From the NCBI GenBank assembly GCA_910586855.1, contig CAJUJH010000004.1:1-64000 (forward strand): 64,000 nucleotides of DNA, read 5' to 3'. This DNA is from Candidatus Gastranaerophilales bacterium. GTDB taxonomy: Bacteria; Cyanobacteriota; Vampirovibrionia; Gastranaerophilales; Gastranaerophilaceae. The notes below the pieces were generated by a model. The model did not search any database. It was not told where the DNA came from and was given only the letters and a program-made list of their open reading frames with translations. Positions 50,159-60,396 of the stretch are shown here, one piece after another; within the stretch, counting starts at the first letter, position 1, and each line of letters begins with the position of its first letter. The position numbers and the translations under genes are program-made.

Positions 50159-52484
50159 TTTTTTTGAAAAATATAAAAATCTGCAAAAGATGTATTATTT
50201 TCATCATCTTTTGAATATTCATATCTGTTTTCAATCTTTTCTTTTAAAACCCATTCTTTTTTATTTTGTTCAATCCAGTCTGTAAATTTTCTGTGTTTTA
50301 CGTGTGCACAGTGCTTTTCATCCTTATTTGAAGCATAGATTATTACAAATTTTTCAGCTGCTTTAAATAAATTTTCCATATATTCATTAAATATATTATC
50401 TTCTATCAAATGATAAATCACATCTAAAGATAAAGTTAAATCGGCCGTTTCACCGTTATAATCTCTTGCGTTTTTAAATTTATAATTTTGGTTATTCTTA
50501 AATTCTTTTTTGCATTTATTTAAAATGGTTTCTGATACATCAAACCCTGTATAATATTTGAAATTAAACAGTTTTAATTGATTCCCGTCTCCGCAGCCAA
50601 ATTCTATAATATTTTTAATATTATAATTTTTAACAAAATTATTTATAATTTCTGCCTTAAAATCTGCAAGCCTGCCGTAGCTTCCAGCGCCTGAATTTCC
50701 GTTTGAGAGGTATCTATTTTCCCAATAGAATTTGGAATTTATCCCTCTGTGGGTGCAAATTGCCATTAAATCCATTCCTGAATCAAGATTTTTATTTGAT
50801 ATATAAAAATCCTCAATTGAAAATTCATTTATATAATCAATGTTTAGATTAATTTCTTTTTTCCTGCCGCTAAAATCCGCACGGAGCGGGGCTATTCTAT
50901 CAAATTCTATATCAAGAATTTCTTGTTTTGCCCCAACGCTCAAAATTTTAAATTTGCTGAAAACACCTTGAATATCTTTATTTAGGGTTTTTGAATCATA
51001 TTCTCTTAGATGTTCATTGTTCCAGGGTTTTTGATTTTCGGCAAGTCTGTATGTTCTTGACGGGGTGGTTAAAATACAGATACCGTTATCTTTTAAGATC
51101 CTTTTTATGTTGTTTAAAAATTCTTTAACGTTTTTTACATGTTCAATGCAGTGGAATGAAACTACAATATCAAAACTTTTATTATTATAATTTAGATTTT
51201 TGCCGTCATAGAGCTTAAAAGAGCATTTTTCATCTTTATATTTTGAATTTGCCTTATTTACCACATCTTCCAAAATATCAATTCCTTCAATATGTTTGCA
51301 ATATTTTGAAAGATAATGTGCTCCAAACCCATCTCCTGAGCCAATTTCAAGGATAGTTGAATCTTTGTTGATAAAATTTCTTACATAATCATAAGCAAAT
51401 TTATGATCTAAAAATAATATGTGGTTATAAATATCTTTGCCAAATTTTTCAAAAACATACTGTTCACGCCCGCAAGATAAAATTTTTTCTTTAATCTTAG
51501 GATAATGTTTAAATACATCATTCAGCTGAATATCGTTTCCGCCGTCCTTATTGCCTGTAGAAAGCAGGGTTGTTTCATTATAAAGCCCGAATTCTCTTGC
51601 AGGATTTACGTATTTAATATTGTTATGCGGATTATTAATAACTTTTATTTTCGTATTATTGAGAATTGCCATAACATAAAACCAGATATCATCAGCATTT
51701 GGGGTGAGCTTTAAAAACAATTCTTTATTTAATACATCAGAGTGGAGTGATTTTGGAGGGTATAAAACGCCTCCTCCTGTGGTTGGAAAATTTATGTAAT
51801 CTGCCGAATTATCATTAATGCACATCTGCCAATTCTCATATGGCTGTATTTTGCCATCTTTAAAGGTTATTTTATGTGCTCTGTGAGTATGGATATATTC
51901 AGGGTTTTTTAAATAAGAATCATAAAGTTTTGAAAGCCAGTCATTCGGATAATAAATATCATCATCAGCTGTCACTATAATATCATACGGAAATTCATTG
52001 AGAGCCGGAATTAATTTTTTATAAGATTTTAAATCTTCACACCATTTTATTGTTAAGCCGTTTTCTTTGAATTTAAGAAGTTTTCCGGGTAAATCTGCTT
52101 CTTTATTTGGAAATTGTTCTTCTGCAAGGTATAAAATAACCATATCGGGCTTTTTTGTCTGATTTAGAAGAGAAAATACGGTGTAGTGGATATCATACAT
52201 TCTATCCGGGAATGATGTTAGGGCAACAATAAGTTTACCCCCCCCCCCAAGGTTAAACGGGCAGTTCCTAATTCTTTAAAGCGTTCAATTTCATAAAAGA
52301 TTTTTTCTTTATTTATCCCGTTTTTTAGGATGAAATCGACTTTTTCAAAGGTTTCTTTTTGTTTGTTGAAGTCCGTTAAAAGTTTTTTTGCTTTTATATG
52401 TCTGAAATGCTTGTTAAGCAGGCTTATTTCAGTATAATAATCCATATTTTTAATTGAGAAGAATCTATTAAATAATTTTTTCAT
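50155..52484 (-). pseudogene. phase-variable glycosyltransferase with two methyltransferase domains, currently frameshifted
   Basis: From ATG 52484 (AAGGTTTTT site) about 79 residues run into a poly-G tract (minus strand, 52248-52238). With the 11 Gs present, the frame then reads VNLLLP and stops. With 9 or 12 Gs it continues KLIVALTSFPDRMYDIHYTVFSLLNQTKKPD and reads on to 50155, giving a protein of about 775 residues. Domains: a glycosyltransferase-like part (DIIVTADDDIYYPNDW with the DDD), a first SAM methyltransferase (ILEIGSGDGFGAHYL), and a second one at the C-terminus (IIEFGCGDGNQLKLF). The downstream part alone begins with Met at 52200. This is off by slippage, not decay. Confidence 0.85.
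52238..52248. repeat. homopolymer tract C11 (G11 on the minus strand)
   Basis: Eleven consecutive C on the plus strand in a coding sequence that is otherwise AT-rich. The tract is in the glycosyltransferase frame, and its length decides whether the 5' and 3' parts are joined. It is the longest C/G run I noticed in the window. Confidence 0.95.
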
Positions 52485-52529
52485 TTTGCAAAAAAACCTT
52501 ATAAAATAATTATTTATAGATAATAGCAT

Positions 52530-52556
52530 AAAATCCTCCCTGAATGGAGGATTTTA
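52530..52556 (-). terminator. rho-independent terminator
   Basis: Stem AAAATCCTCC / GGAGGATTTT with a short loop and T-rich ends in both directions. It follows the minus-strand gene at 52582-53475 and precedes the start of the phase-variable gene. Confidence 0.75.
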
Positions 52557-52581
52557 ATATTGTGAAATTTTTAAAATTTAT

Positions 52582-53475
52582 CTATGCTGCTTGTTCAAGG
52601 TCGCCCATAACGGCTTTTACTGCCCTTTCAACACTTATGCCTGTATTTGAAACTTTGTCTGCAATATCATCCAAATATTCATCAATCTGGGTTTTTGTTA
52701 ATTCAGGGTATTTTTTCTTAATTATATCTTCTGCTTCATCTTTGATTTCTTCGTTTTTATCTGCATTTTTGCTATTTGATTTAGCAATTTTTGTTTTAGA
52801 ATTTTCATCTTTATTGCCGGTCTTTAAACTATCTGTAGATCCTTGTTTTAGTGCTTGTGCTATTTCTTCAAAATGCTTTTGTGATTCTTCTAATTGTTCT
52901 TGCATTTTATCAATAAAATCTTGTATTGTATTTTGCAGAGTATTTTGAACATTAACTTGCTTGTTTGAAACCCCGCTGCCGCTTGGAGCTGAAATATCTG
53001 AAACAACGCCTGATAACAATTCGTTCATAAATAATTCTTCGGTTTCAAGTGCACCGTTTCCATTAGCATCAGCTATTTTTATCTCGCCGCCGTTAGCATC
53101 TTTAAATGTATATACTGCAATTGAACCATTTGTAGCGCTTTTATTATTAGCGTATTGTCCGCCTTTTTTGTTATCAACTATATATGAAGTATTAACATAT
53201 TGTACACTCACTTGTATACCGGCTTGTTTTGCAGCACTTACTATATTGCCGGATTGCTCAACATTGCTGCTGTAAAGGCTTGCAAGTTTTGCTTGCAGGT
53301 CATAATCTGCATCACAATCAAAGCTTGCCATAATCTCCTGTTTTAAGGATTCAGATAATGCATTTGTATAATCAGCAAAGTTTGCTTCATTTTTTCCAAG
53401 AGATGTAGTTTTAATACCTCTTGAATTTAAGGAAGTTATCCAATCATTGTAATTGCCAGAAACTGAATTTACCAT
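52582..53475 (-). CDS. hypothetical protein with an EF-hand-like loop
   Basis: 297 residues, without a signal peptide and polar throughout. DANGNGALETEELF near residue 135 fits a calcium-binding EF-hand loop (D-x-N-x-N-G-x-x-E-x-x-E). The C-terminal 90 residues are Lys/Glu-rich and helical (ENSKTKIAKSNSKNADKNEEIKDEAED). I do not recognise the family. Its low-complexity and Ala/Ser/Asn content match other large Gastranaerophilales hypotheticals. It may be an exported calcium-binding protein, but the signal for export is not visible. Confidence 0.65.
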   Translation of the reverse strand: MVNSVSGNYNDWITSLNSRGIKTTSLGKNEANFADYTNALSESLKQEIMASFDCDADYDLQAKLASLYSSNVEQSGNIVSAAKQAGIQVSVQYVNTSYIVDNKKGGQYANNKSATNGSIAVYTFKDANGGEIKIADANGNGALETEELFMNELLSGVVSDISAPSGSGVSNKQVNVQNTLQNTIQDFIDKMQEQLEESQKHFEEIAQALKQGSTDSLKTGNKDENSKTKIAKSNSKNADKNEEIKDEAEDIIKKKYPELTKTQIDEYLDDIADKVSNTGISVERAVKAVMGDLEQAA

Positions 53476-53599
53476 AGTGTTGCTCCGAATGTGCCTTATA
53501 TTTATATAAAGTATATATAAGGTATATAATTGCTTATAAAATTTAAATTGTTACATTTTCTTAATATTCATCTTTTTAAATGGTTAAAAGGGTAAAAAA

Positions 53600-55429
53600 A
53601 TGGCATATTATAGATTTATGAAGACTTTGCTTTTATTTCCCCCGCAATGGACACCTATAGCACCGCATTTTGCGCTGCCGTCTTTACTTGGACAATTAAA
53701 GGCAAACGGGTATGAAGCTGAAGCGCAAGATTTAAATATTGATTTTTATAATAAAATTTTGCAGCCGGATTTTATCAAAAATTCAATTTTAAAAGCTGTT
53801 GATGAAAATCAAAATTTATTAAAAGAAATTGCCCCATTTATAATGGCGGGAAAGGATTTTAGCGAATATTCGCTTGATATTCAAAATAAAATTATAAAAT
53901 ATTCTAAAGTTAAAGAATATATGAACAAAAAGCAGGCTGCTCTTGCTTCTATCCCTGATTTAGCGTATGAAGCACTTGATATTATTAAGGGCGAAAGTTT
54001 TTATAACCCTGAAATGCTTATAAAATCCGTAAATATTATTGATGTAGCGCTTGAGATGGCATCTTTACCATATTTTCCATCAAAGATAAGCCTTGATAAT
54101 TATTCAAATCCTCTTTTTAAACTGAATTTTAATCATATAAAATATTTTGTTTTTGATAAAAATACCAATATTTTTATTGAATATTATAAAACTGTTTTAG
54201 ATAATATTAAATCTAAAAACCCTGATTACATAGGTATTTCAATAAATTCTTCTTCTCAAGTTATTCCGGGGCTTACTTTAGCAAATTTATTAAAAAATAA
54301 TCTGAATGCCCATATAAATATTGGCGGAAACTTTTTTGGCAGAGTAAAAGAGGCAATAGTTAATAATCCTGAATTTTTTGACCTGTTTTGCGATACAGTA
54401 CTTGTAGAAGAGGGCGAAAGACCTGTTGTTGAGCTTGCAAAGTACGTAAATAATGAAATAAAAATTGAGGATGTTTCAAATTTAATCTATAAAAAAGACG
54501 GTAAAATCGTAATAAATGAAACAAAAAAACCTTTGAAACTTGATGAAATGGCAATTGTATCACTGGATGGATATGATTTTGGGCAGTATTTTGCACCTGA
54601 AATAATTTTACCGTTTCAATCTTCCCGCGGCTGTTATTGGGGTAAATGCAGCTTTTGCGACCAGGATTTCGGGCAAAATTTTAATGTTAAAAATCCTGAT
54701 AAATTAACGGATGAATTTATTAAACTTAAGGAAAAATACGGTATAAAATATTTTGAATTTATAGATGAATCAGTGGGACCTTCTTATTTAGGCGAACTTA
54801 CGGATAAGATAAAAGAAAAAAATATAGATATTAATTATTTCTTTGATGCAAGGCTTGAAACCTCTTTTACAAAAGAGCTTCTTCAAAATGCCTATACAAG
54901 CGGGCTTCGGATGGTATTATGGGGGCTTGAATCCGGCTCAAATTCTGTGATGGAACTTATTAATAAAGGAATAGACATCGATAGGCGCCTTGAAATATTG
55001 AAAAATTCAAGCGATTCAGGGATTTGGAATTTTGCATTTATTTTCTTCGGTTTCCCGACAGAAACTGCTGCTGATGCTAAAAAAACCATTGAACTTATCT
55101 GCCAAAATAAAGATATAATTCATTCATACGGCAGAAGTGTTTTTACTATGGGAAAACATACAAAATTAAAGGATGAACCTGAAAAATACGGTATAACAGC
55201 CGTTTATCCGGCACAGGATGAGTTCTCGCCAACATATACCTTTGATTGTATTGGTATGAATAAGGAGGAACTTAGCTTAATATTAAAAGAATGTACGAAA
55301 ACCTGTAATGAAGCTTATAATAACCCATTATGGATGTATTTAAGATATAGGGAGTATTTATTTTTATATCTTTCAAAATTTGGTTCTGATTGGGTTTATA
55401 ATTATAAGCTTGATTTTAGCAGGATGTAA
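53600..55429 (+). CDS. B12-binding-type radical SAM protein
   Basis: 609 residues. The N-terminal half has the cobalamin-binding-like segment (LLLFPPQWTPIAPHFALPSLLGQLKANGYEAEAQDLN) and NPDYIGISINSSSQ, then GNFFGRVKEAI. The radical SAM core starts near residue 335 with SSRGCYWGKCSFCDQDF, where the cluster Cys spacing is CX4CX2C rather than the usual CX3CX2C. MVLWGLESGS and NFAFIFFGFPTET follow. The substrate is unknown. The start could also be the Met six codons downstream (MKTLLLFPP). It heads an operon with the helical protein, HEPN and MNT genes, which are closely spaced. Confidence 0.85.
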   Translation: MAYYRFMKTLLLFPPQWTPIAPHFALPSLLGQLKANGYEAEAQDLNIDFYNKILQPDFIKNSILKAVDENQNLLKEIAPFIMAGKDFSEYSLDIQNKIIKYSKVKEYMNKKQAALASIPDLAYEALDIIKGESFYNPEMLIKSVNIIDVALEMASLPYFPSKISLDNYSNPLFKLNFNHIKYFVFDKNTNIFIEYYKTVLDNIKSKNPDYIGISINSSSQVIPGLTLANLLKNNLNAHINIGGNFFGRVKEAIVNNPEFFDLFCDTVLVEEGERPVVELAKYVNNEIKIEDVSNLIYKKDGKIVINETKKPLKLDEMAIVSLDGYDFGQYFAPEIILPFQSSRGCYWGKCSFCDQDFGQNFNVKNPDKLTDEFIKLKEKYGIKYFEFIDESVGPSYLGELTDKIKEKNIDINYFFDARLETSFTKELLQNAYTSGLRMVLWGLESGSNSVMELINKGIDIDRRLEILKNSSDSGIWNFAFIFFGFPTETAADAKKTIELICQNKDIIHSYGRSVFTMGKHTKLKDEPEKYGITAVYPAQDEFSPTYTFDCIGMNKEELSLILKECTKTCNEAYNNPLWMYLRYREYLFLYLSKFGSDWVYNYKLDFSRM

Positions 55430-55440
55430 AAGGAGGTTTA

Positions 55441-55764
55441 ATGGAATTTGATGATTTTTCAAACGAGCGGGATAATACCCAAAAGATTCTAAATGAACGT
55501 GAAAAGATTAAAAACCAGATGGAGCATAAGCTAAGGCAGTTAAGATTTTCTGATGACGAGATTGATGAAGTTTTAGATATAATTGAAATGGCAGAAGCCA
55601 AAATTGAAAGGGTAAAGGTTTCATTAAACGGTACAAATATAAATACGGATGACCCGACCCCTAAGATGCAAATGGCGCTTGATGAAATTAAGATTCTTCA
55701 AACCCAGATGGCGCTTGATATAAGAACTAAAATAAGTGAAATCCTCTCATATAAAAACAGGTAG
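55441..55764 (+). CDS. coiled-coil protein, 107 aa
   Basis: An all-helical, charged protein: FDDFSNERDNTQKILNEREKIKNQMEHKLRQLRFSDDEIDEVLDIIEMAEAKIERVK, with heptads suggestive of a coiled coil. AAGGAGG lies 5-8 bases before the ATG, and the start is 11 bases after the radical SAM stop, so it is co-transcribed. There is no membrane segment or motif. Not recognised. It may be a partner of the radical SAM protein. Confidence 0.65.
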   Translation: MEFDDFSNERDNTQKILNEREKIKNQMEHKLRQLRFSDDEIDEVLDIIEMAEAKIERVKVSLNGTNINTDDPTPKMQMALDEIKILQTQMALDIRTKISEILSYKNR

Positions 55765-55774
55765 GGAATAAGAA

Positions 55775-56191
55775 ATGAGTGATATCAATACTGAATTTTT
55801 GCAAAAATGTCTTGAAACCCTTGAAAAATCATATTCAATGATAAAAACGGCAGCTGAGGGCACCATTGATTATGAAATGTACAGAAATTCTCTTGTAAAG
55901 GGTTTTGAGATGACTCTTGAACAATCTGGAAAACTTTTACGGAAAAAAATAGCTCCTTATTTTGCAAGCAAAAAAGCTTCCGATACACTTTCCTTTAAGG
56001 ATATATTTAGGCATGCGCATAAATTTTCGCTTTTAGATGAAGATTCTATTCAACGCTGGTTTAAATATCGCGATAACAGAAATAATACAGCGCATGATTA
56101 TGGTAAATCTTTTGCCGAAGAAACGCTTTTATTGATTGATGATTTTATTTTGGATGTAAAAATATTGAAAAAGGTTATAGATAATGAATAA
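55775..56191 (+). CDS. HEPN protein of a second HEPN/MNT pair
   Basis: 138 residues. The motif RX4HXY is RNNTAHDY in FKYRDNRNNTAHDYGKSF, as in HI0074-type HEPN toxins. The gene overlaps its MNT partner by 8 bases and follows the coiled-coil gene by 10 bases. It is only distantly similar to the first HEPN at 40091 (different N-terminus and spacing), so the two modules were probably acquired separately. Confidence 0.88.
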   Translation: MSDINTEFLQKCLETLEKSYSMIKTAAEGTIDYEMYRNSLVKGFEMTLEQSGKLLRKKIAPYFASKKASDTLSFKDIFRHAHKFSLLDEDSIQRWFKYRDNRNNTAHDYGKSFAEETLLLIDDFILDVKILKKVIDNE

Positions 56192-56492
56192 TCTTTTTAT
56201 AAAAGAAAAGTATTTGGATGAATTATTGGGTATATTCAAAAATTACTGTCCGAAGGCTGAAATTTGGGCATACGGAAGCAGATTAAACGGAGATGCCCAT
56301 GGGGGAAGCGATTTAGATTTAGCTGTAAAAGATTTTAATGATGAAAATTGCAATATATTTGATTTAAGGCAAATTTTAAATGACAGCAACATTCCTTTTT
56401 TAATAGATATTTTTGAATTAGAAAAACTTCCTTTAAGTTTTCAAGATGAAATTAAGAAAAATTATATGGTGATTTTTCCTTTCTCTGATTGA
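56184..56492 (+). CDS. minimal nucleotidyltransferase of the second pair
   Basis: 102 residues. The active-site segment is AYGSRLNGDAHGGSDLDLAV: GSRLNG and DLD. It would AMPylate the HEPN partner at 55775 as in known modules. The gene is translationally coupled to the HEPN gene and is the last of a run from 53600. Unlike the first MNT it has a longer C-terminal helix. Confidence 0.88.
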   Translation: MNNLFIKEKYLDELLGIFKNYCPKAEIWAYGSRLNGDAHGGSDLDLAVKDFNDENCNIFDLRQILNDSNIPFLIDIFELEKLPLSFQDEIKKNYMVIFPFSD

Positions 56493-56501
56493 ACTTTTTA
56501 A

Positions 56502-57860
56502 TTAAACTTCTTTAATTATTTTAGATTTTTTCCAATATCCGAGTTTTAAATAGATTAGAGCTATTGTAACGGCACATAATGAAGCAATCGGTGCTGCCAT
56601 ACCGAGGTTAAAAAGGGTTTTACCGAAAATTCCCGTTATCAAAAATGCCAGAGGCACCCTTATTAAAAGTGTTGCAATGAGACTGTTTGTCATAGAAAAT
56701 GCAGTGTGTCCGCAGCCGTTAAAAAAGGCGTTTAGACAAAATGCAAATGGTACTATTATTAAGTCAAAGCTGAATGATTTTAAATAGGATGCGCCTTCTT
56801 TTATAACATTCGGGTCTTTTGTAAAGATTCTAACAGCGCTTTCAGGGTTTATTTGCTGCCAGATAAGGCATATGAGACCAAAAATAAATGTATATCCGAT
56901 TGCAGTGTAGAGTGTGTATTTTGCCCGAAGGCGCTTTTTTGCGCCCATATTCTGCGCAATAATGGGCGTGAGTGCCATTGCAAAAGAAAATGCCGGAAGC
57001 ATAGTAAAACCGTTTAGTCTGTTTGCTGCGCCATATCCTGCAGAGGCATCTACCCCGATTGAATTTGCAATTGATAATAGGATAATAAATGATATTTGAA
57101 CCATAGAATCCTGAAAACTCAATGGCAGCCCAAGTTTGATGATATTTGCTATTTTATTTAAATATAATTTTGCTTTTCTGAATCTAAATTCAAAGGAAAA
57201 TTTATTTAATCTTACATATGCTGCAAGCGATAGTGCACAAATTCCCTGGGCTATTACCGTTGCAATTGCGGCACCTTTTACGCCCCAGCCTAAATATCCT
57301 ATAAAAAATAAATCAAGGATAATATTTGCAACCCCGCCTAAGGACACGAAAATCATTGGGGCATAAGAATTTCCAACTCCTCTTAAAACGGATGAAAAAA
57401 CATTGAATAAGAATATGAAAAATACTCCAAAAGAGCATATGGTAACATATTCTAAAGCCCCCATATATGCAGCATCCGGGGTATTAACAAGCTGAATGAT
57501 ATTTGCTGCAAAGTGAAACATTAAAAGAAATACAATAAGTGCAAGGGAAAGAAAAAATATAAAGACTGTTCCGATTATTTTTTCAATTTCTTCTTTTTTG
57601 CCTGCACCGTAGGCGTGACCGACCAAAACAGTGGTTCCTGTAGTAAGTCCTATTATAAAAGATATAACAATATGCATTACTTGTGCGCCTGTTGCAACAG
57701 AAGAGATAGAAGAGCTTCCTCCTGTGAAATGTCCTATGATGATTAAGTCGCAGGCACCATAAAGTGCCTGAAGAAAATTTGCAAAAACAAACGGTAATGC
57801 AAATAAAATCAGGGTTTTTGAAATGCTTCCTTCGGTTAGATTTTGTTCACTTTTGAACAT
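56502..57860 (-). CDS. MATE family efflux transporter
   Basis: 452 residues with about twelve hydrophobic segments. Family features: GSISKTLILFALPFVFANFLQALYGACDLIIIGHF at the N-terminus and the second-half repeat AKLYLNKIANIIKLGLPLSFQDS. Exports drugs or metabolites with sodium or protons. Substrate unknown. Monocistronic and convergent with the MNT gene, nine bases apart. Confidence 0.93.
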   Translation of the reverse strand: MFKSEQNLTEGSISKTLILFALPFVFANFLQALYGACDLIIIGHFTGGSSSISSVATGAQVMHIVISFIIGLTTGTTVLVGHAYGAGKKEEIEKIIGTVFIFFLSLALIVFLLMFHFAANIIQLVNTPDAAYMGALEYVTICSFGVFFIFLFNVFSSVLRGVGNSYAPMIFVSLGGVANIILDLFFIGYLGWGVKGAAIATVIAQGICALSLAAYVRLNKFSFEFRFRKAKLYLNKIANIIKLGLPLSFQDSMVQISFIILLSIANSIGVDASAGYGAANRLNGFTMLPAFSFAMALTPIIAQNMGAKKRLRAKYTLYTAIGYTFIFGLICLIWQQINPESAVRIFTKDPNVIKEGASYLKSFSFDLIIVPFAFCLNAFFNGCGHTAFSMTNSLIATLLIRVPLAFLITGIFGKTLFNLGMAAPIASLCAVTIALIYLKLGYWKKSKIIKEV

Positions 57861-57915
57861 AAATTAAATATTAATTTAAACAAATTTTTATTTCTATATG
57901 TCAAAAGGGCTAAAA

Positions 57916-60396
57916 TTACGCAATTTTTTTAAAATAAATTGTGGAAGTGCTCCCTAATTTAATCGGTGTTTTAACATCATCATCAGAAAGTCCGCTGCCT
58001 GAAAAAACATTTCCGACATTTGAATATCTGCCGCAGCCCCCATATTTAGTGTCTTCTGTGTTTAATGCTTCAACCCATTTGCCTTCAGGGAACGGCAAAT
58101 TATATTCTTCATTAAAAATATTCGGGTAATTGCTGCATCCAAAATTTGTAACAACGTAAAATTCATTATCAGAATTTGCATCTTTTATGTGGATTCCAAT
58201 AGCATTATCATGGATAATGCAACTTTTTGAACCATCTTTATTTAAAACAAGTTTTCCTTTCGTAAGAGCGGGATTTTCTTTGTTTAATTTGTTTAAATCC
58301 TTTGTGAGTGCTGCATATTGTTCCATTCTGTCTTTTGTTTTATTAGAATATTGGATACCATCAAGTTTTGATGCCATAAGAGCAGCAGTTCCGGGCTCAT
58401 ATCCTTTTTCTGTTTTAAGATAATGTTCATAATCAATGCTTTCAAATTTTCTAAAAAATCTGAATGATGTTATATCAAGGTTTTCATCTCCCTGAAATAC
58501 CATTTTTGGTCCCGGTATTGCAAATGTTAAAGCTTGAGCCATTCTAAATTGTGCCACGCTTCTTTCATAGCTTTTTATCAGTTTTGAATATGTGATATTT
58601 GATTCCTTTTTGATATCAAGTTTGCTTAAAATTCTACTGTGAAACTGGTCGTATTTTTTATGTTTATAAGAATCCAGTTTTCCTTCAGATAAAAGTTTAA
58701 CAAGTTCTTCTGTTGCAAGCTGGGTCTTTTGTGCCAAAATGGTTCGCCTTGCATCGGCTAATGATGTATGCTTTAATTTTGCGAACTGTTTTATTCTTTT
58801 TTTATCTTCATCATTTAAAACAATATAAGAATTTAAGTTTAATTTTGGTGCAAGGTATTTAACTATAGGTCTTGTGCCATCTCGGTTTCCGGTTTCATCA
58901 TGGCTTGTAACATATTTAACATTATTTTGGGATTGAAAAATTGCTTCGGTTAAATTTGCAAGTTTCCATCTATCAATGGTTTTTGTTTCATTATATGCAA
59001 AAATTGCATCATCCAAGCTGTGATGATAGGAAAAATCCCATTCGCTGTCATAACCCAGATTCTTTAACATTGGGTGATATGTAGCTTTATTTTCTATAAA
59101 TTCTTTTATTGTTCTATCAATTTTATCAATATAATCACAGTGTCGTTTAGCATCTTTCTTATGCATTTCATTATTGTGGAGTCTGCTTACAACACGTTTG
59201 TCGTGCAATTGACTGTAATCTTCAAAATAGCCTTTATGGTTAACATTTACGCCTTGCCTGCTGTCTTCTGCAATTAGAAATACTGACGGGAAATGATGAT
59301 TAATCTCGGCTGCAATTTCTTTCATTGTAAAATCGGATTCCATAAATTTTGTCATATCAAGGCGAAGCCCGTCAACTTTATAGTTGTCAATCCAATTCAT
59401 TGCAGCGTTTACAATGTAGTCTCTTACATATTTTGAATTTTCTCCTTCAAAGTTAAAACTTTCCCCAAAAGCGTTATTTCCTTTTATATAGGGACCTGTT
59501 CTTTTTAATTGTGCCCCGTCCGGTCCAAGGTGGTTTGGCACGTAATCCATAACCACATTTAATTCAAGCCCATGGGTGTAATCAATTAATTCTTTTAATT
59601 TGTCAGGACCTCCCCTGTGCTCAGGAGGTGCAAATTTATCTACCCCGTCATACCCCCAGTTAAAACTGAATGTATTTTCATTGGGCATAATCTCAATTGT
59701 GTTAAACCCTAAATCTTTAATTTTGTGCAATTTTTCTTTTGCAGCTTCAAAAGTTCCTTCCTGTGTTAAGGTATCAATATGCATTTCATAAATTGATGCA
59801 TCTTTTATACTAAGCCCTTTGTTGTTTGGATATCTTGTAATTCTTTCACTGCTTTTAATCCAGGATTTTTGGTTTTGCCAGTTGTATACCGAATTATCAT
59901 AGAGTATTGAATAGTTTAGAAAATCTTTGCTTGTACTGTTTCCCTGTCTTTTAGCATAGGGGTCTTTTACTTCATCAATATGACCGTTTCGTTTTTTAAT
60001 TAGAAAAGAATATCTGTCACCCTCTTTTACTTCATTTCCTGAAATTCCATTTTCTCCTGTTGTAAAAATTCCTTCGCCGTTATTTTTCAGCGGGTAAATT
60101 TTAAATTTTTCAGGATTATTCCTATCGTAAATTTTCACATTAACGCTTTGTACATCAGGGTATGTAAAAATTTTAAATGAAACTTCTTTTGAAACAGGGT
60201 CAATATTTGCGCCCCAGCTTCTGTGCTCTTCCATTCTTCTTGTAAAAGCAATATTATTTGTATGATTCAATAAATTTAAATCAATAATTTGAGGATAATT
60301 ACTGCTTTGAAAAGGATTTTGTTTAGAGCTTTGTTTTCTTATTTTATCCTGCGTGATATTTTTATGTGAATAAGGATTAATCCCTGTAATTCTCAA
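57916..60396 (-). CDS. GH13 alpha-glucan enzyme (branching enzyme/trehalohydrolase-like)
   Basis: 826 residues from the TTG at 60396, which has a GAGGG site and gives MRITGINPYSHKN, an N-terminus typical of this lineage. An upstream ATG lacks a site. A CBM48-like part (SWGANIDPVSKEVSFKIFTYPDVQSVNVKIYD) is followed by the GH13 barrel: GLRLDMT (nucleophile Asp), FLIAED (acid/base Glu), TSHDETGNRDG (third acid). GYDGVDKFAPPEHRGGPDKLKELIDYTH resembles malto-oligosyltrehalose trehalohydrolase and glycogen branching enzymes. Acts on alpha-glucans in the cytoplasm, perhaps glycogen. Subfamily uncertain. Confidence 0.88.
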   Translation of the reverse strand: MRITGINPYSHKNITQDKIRKQSSKQNPFQSSNYPQIIDLNLLNHTNNIAFTRRMEEHRSWGANIDPVSKEVSFKIFTYPDVQSVNVKIYDRNNPEKFKIYPLKNNGEGIFTTGENGISGNEVKEGDRYSFLIKKRNGHIDEVKDPYAKRQGNSTSKDFLNYSILYDNSVYNWQNQKSWIKSSERITRYPNNKGLSIKDASIYEMHIDTLTQEGTFEAAKEKLHKIKDLGFNTIEIMPNENTFSFNWGYDGVDKFAPPEHRGGPDKLKELIDYTHGLELNVVMDYVPNHLGPDGAQLKRTGPYIKGNNAFGESFNFEGENSKYVRDYIVNAAMNWIDNYKVDGLRLDMTKFMESDFTMKEIAAEINHHFPSVFLIAEDSRQGVNVNHKGYFEDYSQLHDKRVVSRLHNNEMHKKDAKRHCDYIDKIDRTIKEFIENKATYHPMLKNLGYDSEWDFSYHHSLDDAIFAYNETKTIDRWKLANLTEAIFQSQNNVKYVTSHDETGNRDGTRPIVKYLAPKLNLNSYIVLNDEDKKRIKQFAKLKHTSLADARRTILAQKTQLATEELVKLLSEGKLDSYKHKKYDQFHSRILSKLDIKKESNITYSKLIKSYERSVAQFRMAQALTFAIPGPKMVFQGDENLDITSFRFFRKFESIDYEHYLKTEKGYEPGTAALMASKLDGIQYSNKTKDRMEQYAALTKDLNKLNKENPALTKGKLVLNKDGSKSCIIHDNAIGIHIKDANSDNEFYVVTNFGCSNYPNIFNEEYNLPFPEGKWVEALNTEDTKYGGCGRYSNVGNVFSGSGLSDDDVKTPIKLGSTSTIYFKKIA

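Noticed and set aside
52200..52200. Met at 52200 as the true start of a shorter glycosyltransferase
   Set aside because: The upstream frame continues into the conserved KLIVALTSFP segment and the poly-G tract, so the gene is longer and only frameshifted.
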